NCBI GenBank assembly: GCA_021106665.1 | Contig: JAIOTR010000328.1 | Span: 1-6,344, forward strand | Direction: 5' to 3' | Source of the DNA: Bacteroidales bacterium | Lineage (GTDB): Bacteria > Bacteroidota > Bacteroidia > Bacteroidales > JAADJA01 | Length of the DNA: 6,344 nucleotides | Shown: one piece after another, positions 4,001 through 6,344 of the stretch | Numbering within the stretch: the stretch's first letter is position 1 | Layout of the letters: each line of letters begins with the position of its first letter | Made by a program: the position numbers and the translations under genes | Notes under the pieces: generated by a model | Databases searched by the model: none | What the model saw: the letters and a program-made list of their open reading frames with translations, nothing else | What the model was told of the DNA's origin: nothing

Positions 4001-6344
4001 TGACAGTCGGAAATCTCCTGTTTGGATATATTGAAGGAAATGTTTTCCTTGATGGCTCATTACCTTATAATATCGGGGATGTAACCGAAGTGCTGGTTGA
4101 AGCTGGCCCTTATTCTACATTTCCTGTTGCAAACGGTGATTACCAAATTACTGTTTATCCCGGAACTTTTGATGTGGTTGCCACACTTTACGGGTATGAT
4201 ACACAAACAGCTCCAGGTATTGTTGTTGCTGAAGGCGCAACTGTAACAGGTATTGATTTTACATTACCAATTCTCTATGGTAGGTTAATGGGTACTGTGA
4301 CCGATTACGTTACGGGTGATCCGATTGAAAATGCTACGATTTCTGTAATTGATACAGATTTCGAAGTGTTGACAGCAGCCGATGGTACCTATGAAATAAT
4401 TATCGAAGCTGGTACTTATGATGTCATGGCCAATCATCCTACATATATGGCTGAAGTAGCGACAGATGTAGATGTCACTGCAGAGACTGATACACAACTT
4501 GATTTCGAACTTCAATTCCAGGTACAATGCCAATTTTATGTTGTTCTTTGGGATGATTTCGGCGATGGCTGGAATGGGGGTACTCTTACAATCTCTGTTG
4601 ATGGCACTGTTGTATTGAATAACATTACCATTGCAACTGGTTCTGGCCCCGAAACATTTTATTTTGATGTAGGATCCGGAGCTGAGATTACCTGCGTATT
4701 TACAGCCGGTGGATGGCCCTATGAATGTTCATACTATATTTATGATAATGATGATAACGAAGTATTTGCTGATGGTGTAGGTGGAGTTGATCCTACCGGC
4801 GGAACGTTCACCGGTACATGTATCGTGTTTATTTATGGTGACCTGGCAGGTACGGTTACAGAATTGGGAACAGGAAATCCGATAGAGGGTGCAGAAATTT
4901 TGATTAATGATATGACAGACGAAACTGCAGCTGACGGCACTTATCTCATAGATAGTGTAATGATTGGAACATGGGATGTTTATTGCAATGCCGCAGGTTA
5001 CAATCCTGCTATAGCAACCGGTGTTGTAATCCTTGAAGAACAGACTACAATTCTGGACTTTGAACTGACTGCTCCGGAATTCACTGTTGATCCATTATCA
5101 GTAGAAGTTACTGTGGAGCCGAACCAGACAACGGATGAAACGGTAAACATTAGTAACCCCGGACTTGGAACAGTTGACTGGAGTGCAGCTGTTGTAGTTA
5201 TAACTGGCGATAACGGAACAGATGAAATGTTTGACCTTCTGTTTGACTGGCCCGTTGGTGTTGGTGGTGGTGAAGCAGGTATAGAAACTGATGGTAGTTA
5301 CATTTATACCACCAAATGGAATGGTTCCGATTTCTATCGTTATGCCATGGACGGAACCTACATCGAATCATTTACTTGTGGTTCAGCAAGCGCTGTAAGG
5401 GATCTGGCTTATGACGGAACTTACTTTTATGGTGGTGCTGCATCACCAACTGTATATGAAATGGACTTTGATGCACAAACTACAGTAAGTACTTTTGGCG
5501 CTCCCACCGATTGCAGGGCAATTGGCTATAATGAAGACGATGATGCGTTCTATGCCAATAACTGGGGAAGTGCCATTACAAAGTTTGACAAAACCGGAGC
5601 AAACCTCGGAAGCTGGAATGTTGGACCAGTAGGTGACAGTTATTATGGGTTTGCCTATGATAATTATAGTGATGGTGCACCGTATCTTTGGGGATATGCT
5701 CAAGTAGGCGCCACTCTTAACGAGCTTATTCAAATGCAATTACCTGACGGAGCTGAAACAGGAACTTATTTTGATGTGGGATCTGTTGCTAATGTAGGAA
5801 CCGGTATTGCCGGTGGTATGGCCATTGATGATAACCTGGAAGTCGGATTTTGGGTCTTTTTAGGCACCTCTCAGAATGTAAATATTTGGGGACTTGAACT
5901 TTGTGAAGCCGGTCCGGTTTGGTTAACCATTGATCCTACTTCAGGCACACTGGATCCCGGAACAAACGAAGACATGACATTACATTTCGACGCGTTTGAA
6001 TTATTACCGGGTGTTTATGAAGCAGAAATTCATTTCTCAACAACACCTAATGTAGGTGAACCTATTGTTGCGGTCACCATGACTGTTGAAGGTTTGATTC
6101 CGGCCATTGACCTTGCAGGTTCATGGGATTGTACCGATGTTAACCTCACATGGGAAATGCCGACAGGCGGTGATCCTGACAGTTGGAATGTATACAAGGA
6201 CGGTGTATTACTTGATAATGTAACCGTGATGGAATACACCGATCCGATGGTTGATCCCGGAGTTGAATTTTCATATACTGTAACTGCGGTATATAGTGGT
6301 GAAGAGTCTCAACCTACATCTCCGTTCCTGATAACAGTTCCTAC
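979..6344 (+). CDS. Giant secreted modular protein with three propeller-like, CARDB-like, GEVED, carboxypeptidase-regulatory-like, BACON-like and Fn3-like domains (3' end outside window)
   Basis: This single frame has 1788 visible codons and no stop before the edge. ATG 979 is the first in-frame start after TAA 964-966. No Shine-Dalgarno precedes it, only A/T-rich sequence, as is usual in Bacteroidota. Domains by residue: signal peptide 1-23; uncharacterised linker 24-92; propeller A 93-317; CARDB-like 323-428; GEVED 435-582; CPD-like 587-665; BACON-like N-half 670-709; propeller B 715-947; BACON-like C-half 953-1010; CPD-like 1014-1096 and 1099-1178; GDGWNGG domain 1182-1281; CPD-like 1286-1363; BACON-like N-half 1368-1410; propeller C 1417-1642; BACON-like C-half 1647-1704; Fn3-like 1709-1788. 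The protein is rich in Asp, Gly and Thr and poor in Lys and Arg, as in many extracellular proteins. I see no protease, glycosidase or other catalytic signature. A surface binding or adhesion role is inferred. The upstream paralogue predicts a further Fn3-like domain and a T9SS sorting domain beyond the window. Confidence 0.93.
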   Translation, partial: MRNFNKFWILLVSALFIFSGVIAQNEVSPTLKNLLEKQVKPAKDLQQMGGVEQAPTVFEQLAQTYPERDPALAFWPNDIDVNAKKTPIPSDDMFDLQFDWPVGIGGGEAGIETDGNYIYTTKWNGSEFYQSDLGGNYLATFTCGTAGAIRDLAYDGTYFYGGAASPTVFQMDFDAQTVVSTFSAPTDVRAIAYNEDDDAFYANNWGSNITKFDITGANLGSWSVGPVGDSYYGFAYDNYCGGTFLWGYAQVGTTLNELIQMSLPDGAETGVYFDVGSVAAVGTGIAGGMAIDDNLWPGFWTIFGTSQNVNIWGLELCTSGPPLTVDVGVQSIVEPSSGVDLTSTEPVTVTIKNFGTDPQSNFDVWFEMDGGGQVVETITTTINSGESIDHTFAVTVDLSAYGTYEFESCTDLAGDENPNNDCKIKSVENSQPSQSFCMPTYSTGCDVGDGFTDFAVEQIQNLNNGCENNTGFSGWSEYYELGPAILLPGLAHTFTLGTGFPNQYVNIWIDFNDDMVLTPDEMILVDYWMESSGVLYDVEITIPAGATPGNHGMRAMAVYAATFTDPCGSYTYGEAEDYSVIVGVPDYGSLEGYVTENTGGAPIDGAMIAVNNGIWTGFSGSDGYYEITDVLVGDWPVDCTKDGYNPAAATVNISVGTTTQQDFAMTSPTMEITPTAINIIIDPNTQATEYIDIANNGDGLLGWNAQLEMLTDDAWDLQFSFDVEIATGALGNAGAECDGQYYYTTRWASNLIHKFDLDGILIEEFSIPGVSGLRDLAFDGTYMYGGAAANTIYEMDFVSQTMISTIASPQQVRSIAYDDGNDAFWCANWATDITLVSKAGATLNAIPATTHGLLGIYGTAYDTWSTGSPLLWIFDQGAGAGTAQLIHEADLNSLTMTGFSYDVMADLGPNASAIAGGLFVVPNVYSGILSIGGLLQGTPDVFFMYELAPAQGLWITIDPSSGDVDPGNIGIMDVNFDATDIVPGTVKTANIHFTSDPDVGTVTVPVSMTVGNLLFGYIEGNVFLDGSLPYNIGDVTEVLVEAGPYSTFPVANGDYQITVYPGTFDVVATLYGYDTQTAPGIVVAEGATVTGIDFTLPILYGRLMGTVTDYVTGDPIENATISVIDTDFEVLTAADGTYEIIIEAGTYDVMANHPTYMAEVATDVDVTAETDTQLDFELQFQVQCQFYVVLWDDFGDGWNGGTLTISVDGTVVLNNITIATGSGPETFYFDVGSGAEITCVFTAGGWPYECSYYIYDNDDNEVFADGVGGVDPTGGTFTGTCIVFIYGDLAGTVTELGTGNPIEGAEILINDMTDETAADGTYLIDSVMIGTWDVYCNAAGYNPAIATGVVILEEQTTILDFELTAPEFTVDPLSVEVTVEPNQTTDETVNISNPGLGTVDWSAAVVVITGDNGTDEMFDLLFDWPVGVGGGEAGIETDGSYIYTTKWNGSDFYRYAMDGTYIESFTCGSASAVRDLAYDGTYFYGGAASPTVYEMDFDAQTTVSTFGAPTDCRAIGYNEDDDAFYANNWGSAITKFDKTGANLGSWNVGPVGDSYYGFAYDNYSDGAPYLWGYAQVGATLNELIQMQLPDGAETGTYFDVGSVANVGTGIAGGMAIDDNLEVGFWVFLGTSQNVNIWGLELCEAGPVWLTIDPTSGTLDPGTNEDMTLHFDAFELLPGVYEAEIHFSTTPNVGEPIVAVTMTVEGLIPAIDLAGSWDCTDVNLTWEMPTGGDPDSWNVYKDGVLLDNVTVMEYTDPMVDPGVEFSYTVTAVYSGEESQPTSPFLITVP
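1255..1929 (+). repeat. Propeller-like module, copy A (residues 93-317)
   Basis: The 225 residues break into about five blade-like units of 40-50 residues. Each carries a turn of the type A-Y-D-G-T-Y-F-Y followed by a strand ending in M-D-F-D or K-F-D-x-T-G. Examples are IETDGNYIY, LAYDGTYFY, IAYNEDDDAFY, FAYDNYCGG and MAIDDNL. This periodicity fits a small beta-propeller, and the N-terminal FDLQFDW strand could close the last blade. Copy C is the same length within one residue and about 80% identical by hand alignment. The fold is inferred from pattern only. I do not recognise a named family or a ligand site. Confidence 0.7.
1945..2262 (+). other. CARDB-like Ig-fold domain (residues 323-428)
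   Basis: The segment starts LTVDVGVQSIVEP and contains VTVTIKNFGT, a G-E-S-I-D-H-T-F turn and a closing D-E-N-P-N-N-D-C motif. These match the CARDB (cell adhesion related, bacterial) pattern of 'vtv.v.N.G....' and the terminal 'D.n..Nd'. It directly follows propeller A and probably acts as a spacer or adhesion module. Confidence 0.7.
2281..2724 (+). other. GEVED domain with EF-hand-like acidic loop (residues 435-582)
   Basis: The module opens with a Cys-containing FCMPTYSTGC motif and has the WIDFNDD strand-loop. It closes with Y-G-E-A-E-D-Y-S-V at residues 572-580, the GEVED signature seen in many secreted Bacteroidota proteins. Residues 510-521 (D-F-N-D-D-M-V-L-T-P-D-E) form a 12-residue loop with acidic or Asn side chains at positions 1, 3, 5 and 12, as in calcium-binding EF-hand-like loops. 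A structural, calcium-stabilised role is inferred. Confidence 0.85.
2737..2973 (+). repeat. Carboxypeptidase-regulatory-like domain 1 (residues 587-665)
   Basis: The order of motifs is typical: a GSLEGYVTE strand, a GAPIDGAMIAV strand, the S-D-G-Y-Y-E-I turn, then the K-D-G-Y-N strand and a final Q-D-F-A-M. It is a transthyretin-like beta-sandwich, usually a structural spacer in secreted proteins. It is most similar to domain 4, sharing the G-Y-N-P-A motif. Confidence 0.8.
2986..3105 (+). other. N-terminal half of a BACON-like domain, interrupted by propeller B (residues 670-709)
   Basis: MEITPTAINIIIDPN followed by IDIANNGDGLLGW matches the first strands of BACON or BACON-like Ig domains ('f.vsP.s...........i.N.G...W'). 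The second half, beginning with the usual W-I-T-I-D-P-S-S-G strand, appears only after propeller B, at 3835. The matching pair around propeller C supports the reading. Confidence 0.65.
3121..3819 (+). repeat. Propeller-like module, copy B (residues 715-947), divergent
   Basis: This 233-residue copy keeps the blade motifs of A and C (LRDLAFDGTYMYGGAA, YEMDF, RSIAYDDGNDAFW, ANW), but most of the rest has changed, especially in the last two blades. It starts with W-D-L-Q-F-S-F where A and C have F-D-(L)-x-F-D-W. It is clearly homologous but much older than the A/C pair. Confidence 0.7.
3835..4008 (+). other. C-terminal half of a BACON-like domain after propeller B (residues 953-1010)
   Basis: LWITIDPSSGDVDPG, then VNFDA...VPGT, and finally TVTVPVSMTV reproduce the second half of a BACON-like or choice-of-anchor Ig domain ('W..i.P.sG...pg', 'l.pG.y.a.i...s.......vpV.ltV'). 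Together with 2986-3105 it makes one complete domain of normal length. Confidence 0.7.
4018..4266 (+). repeat. Carboxypeptidase-regulatory-like domain 2 (residues 1014-1096), atypical
   Basis: It begins GYIEGNVFLDG and ends IDFTL. It keeps the A-N-G-D-Y-Q-I turn and the Y-P-G-T-F-D-V-V-A strand, but lacks the usual G-x-P-I-x-G-A motif, having instead an unusual NIGDVTEVLVEAG stretch. The assignment is therefore weaker than for the other three. Confidence 0.6.
4273..4512 (+). repeat. Carboxypeptidase-regulatory-like domain 3 (residues 1099-1178)
   Basis: It follows domain 2 almost directly, only 6 bases later. Clear motifs are GTVTDYVTGDPIENATISV, A-D-G-T-Y-E-I, A-G-T-Y-D-V-M-A and the closing Q-L-D-F-E-L. 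The fold is a transthyretin-like sandwich, and the likely role is as a spacer in the surface stalk. Confidence 0.85.
4522..4821 (+). other. GDGWNGG domain with four cysteines (residues 1182-1281)
   Basis: This segment of about 100 residues starts CQFYVVLWDDFGDGWNGG (motif at 1191-1201), then has an L-T-I-S-V-D-G strand and a Y-Y-I-Y-D-N-D-D-N-E hairpin. Its cysteines are C1184, C1239, C1250 and C1281, consistent with two disulfides outside the cell. The D-x-F-G-D-G-W-N-G motif recurs in secreted Bacteroidota proteins. I know of no firm function, and the acidic glycine-rich loop may bind a metal. Confidence 0.7.
4834..5067 (+). repeat. Carboxypeptidase-regulatory-like domain 4 (residues 1286-1363)
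   Basis: GDLAGTVTELGTGNPIEGA, the A-D-G-T-Y-L-I turn, W-D-V-Y-C-N-A-A-G-Y-N-P-A and the closing L-D-F-E-L give a textbook match. It precedes the second split BACON-like domain, just as domain 1 precedes the first. This suggests that a CPD-like plus BACON-like plus propeller block was duplicated. Confidence 0.85.
5080..5208 (+). other. N-terminal half of a second BACON-like domain, interrupted by propeller C (residues 1368-1410)
   Basis: FTVDPLSVEVTVEPN followed by VNISNPGLGTVDWSAAV is the standard opening of a BACON-like domain. It aligns well with 2986-3105, sharing the D/E-P-N-x-x-x-x-E, I-x-N/S-x-G and W motifs. The expected continuation is displaced to 5917 by propeller C. Confidence 0.7.
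5227..5904 (+). repeat. Propeller-like module, copy C (residues 1417-1642)
   Basis: This is a near-duplicate of copy A. The 226 residues differ at roughly 40 aligned positions and by one inserted residue, with long shared runs such as AYDGTYFYGGAASPTV and GTGIAGGMAIDDNL. Unlike A, it sits inside a BACON-like domain. In the first 33 aligned codons, from 1255 and 5227, I count about 19 base changes but only 3 amino acid changes, so most differences are silent. Confidence 0.75.
5917..6090 (+). other. C-terminal half of the second BACON-like domain (residues 1647-1704)
   Basis: VWLTIDPTSGTLDPG, then L-L-P-G-V-Y-E-A-E-I-H-F and a final VAVTMTVEG match the half after propeller B strand for strand, with the same length of 58 residues. 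With 5080-5208 it would make one full Ig-fold domain. Confidence 0.75.
6106..6344 (+). other. Fn3-like domain, cut by or ending at the window edge (residues 1710-1788)
   Basis: DLAGSWDCTDVNLTWEMP, then W-N-V-Y-K-D-G-V-L-L and F-S-Y-T-V-T-A-V-Y-S-G show the Fn3 pattern (V-x-L-x-W early, Y-x-V-x-A-V-Y late). Its last 35 residues match residues 1-35 of the upstream fragment at 28 of 35 positions. Confidence 0.8.
6241..6344 (+). repeat. Direct repeat, right copy (matches 1-104)
   Basis: The right-hand partner of the repeat at the left edge. The proteins MVDPGVEFSYTV and MVDPEVEFSYTV illustrate the match. It shows that the large gene resembles the upstream gene at this point, roughly 170 codons before the upstream gene's stop. 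Confidence 0.9.

Noticed and set aside
5443..5739. 98-codon open frame on the minus strand within propeller C
   Set aside because: It lies antisense to the duplicated propeller, and its end (KVHFIYSW) resembles the antisense frame in copy A (KVHLEYRW) only because the underlying DNA is duplicated.
979..6344. CRISPR array, insertion sequence or phage origin for the repeated segments
   Set aside because: The repeats are in-frame protein domains of about 58-233 residues, diverged from each other, with no transposase, terminal inverted repeats or short regular spacers.
979..6344. Defence, toxin or enzyme system hidden in the giant protein
   Set aside because: All recognisable segments are structural or binding folds. 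I found no catalytic motif, nucleotide-binding loop or partner gene in the window.

Overview
The window reads as chromosomal DNA from a member of the Bacteroidota. The evidence is a recognisable type IX secretion system (T9SS) type A C-terminal sorting domain, a GEVED domain, carboxypeptidase-regulatory-like, BACON-like and fibronectin III-like repeats, no Shine-Dalgarno sequence before the one visible start codon, and moderately AT-rich DNA. The genus cannot be told from this window.

Layout. Positions 1-621 are the 3' end of a large secreted protein gene (+ strand): the end of one Fn3-like domain, a complete second Fn3-like domain and the T9SS sorting domain. Positions 622-978 are intergenic. 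This gap holds a strong intrinsic terminator (676-710), a perfect 12-bp palindrome (739-750), and a 6-bp-arm inverted repeat (885-903) that overlaps a weak Bacteroidota-type promoter candidate. From 979 to the right edge runs one uninterrupted + strand reading frame of 1788 visible codons with no stop, so the gene continues beyond the window.

The large protein has a signal peptide followed by at least 13 domain segments: propeller A, CARDB-like, GEVED, CPD-like 1, BACON-like half, propeller B, BACON-like half, CPD-like 2, CPD-like 3, a Cys-containing GDGWNGG domain, CPD-like 4, BACON-like half, propeller C, BACON-like half, Fn3-like. I see no catalytic domain. It looks like a modular cell-surface or released binding/adhesion protein. 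The substrate is unknown.

The last 104 bases of the window (6241-6344) match the first 104 (1-104) at about 80% at both DNA and protein level, in the same frame. The two genes are therefore tandem paralogues, at least at their 3' ends. The upstream gene shows what probably lies past the right edge: a second Fn3-like domain and a T9SS sorting domain. The most notable architectural point is that propellers B and C each appear inserted between the two halves of a BACON-like immunoglobulin-fold domain, while the near-duplicate propeller A stands outside such a domain. I found no RNA genes, CRISPR arrays, insertion sequences or defence-type system.
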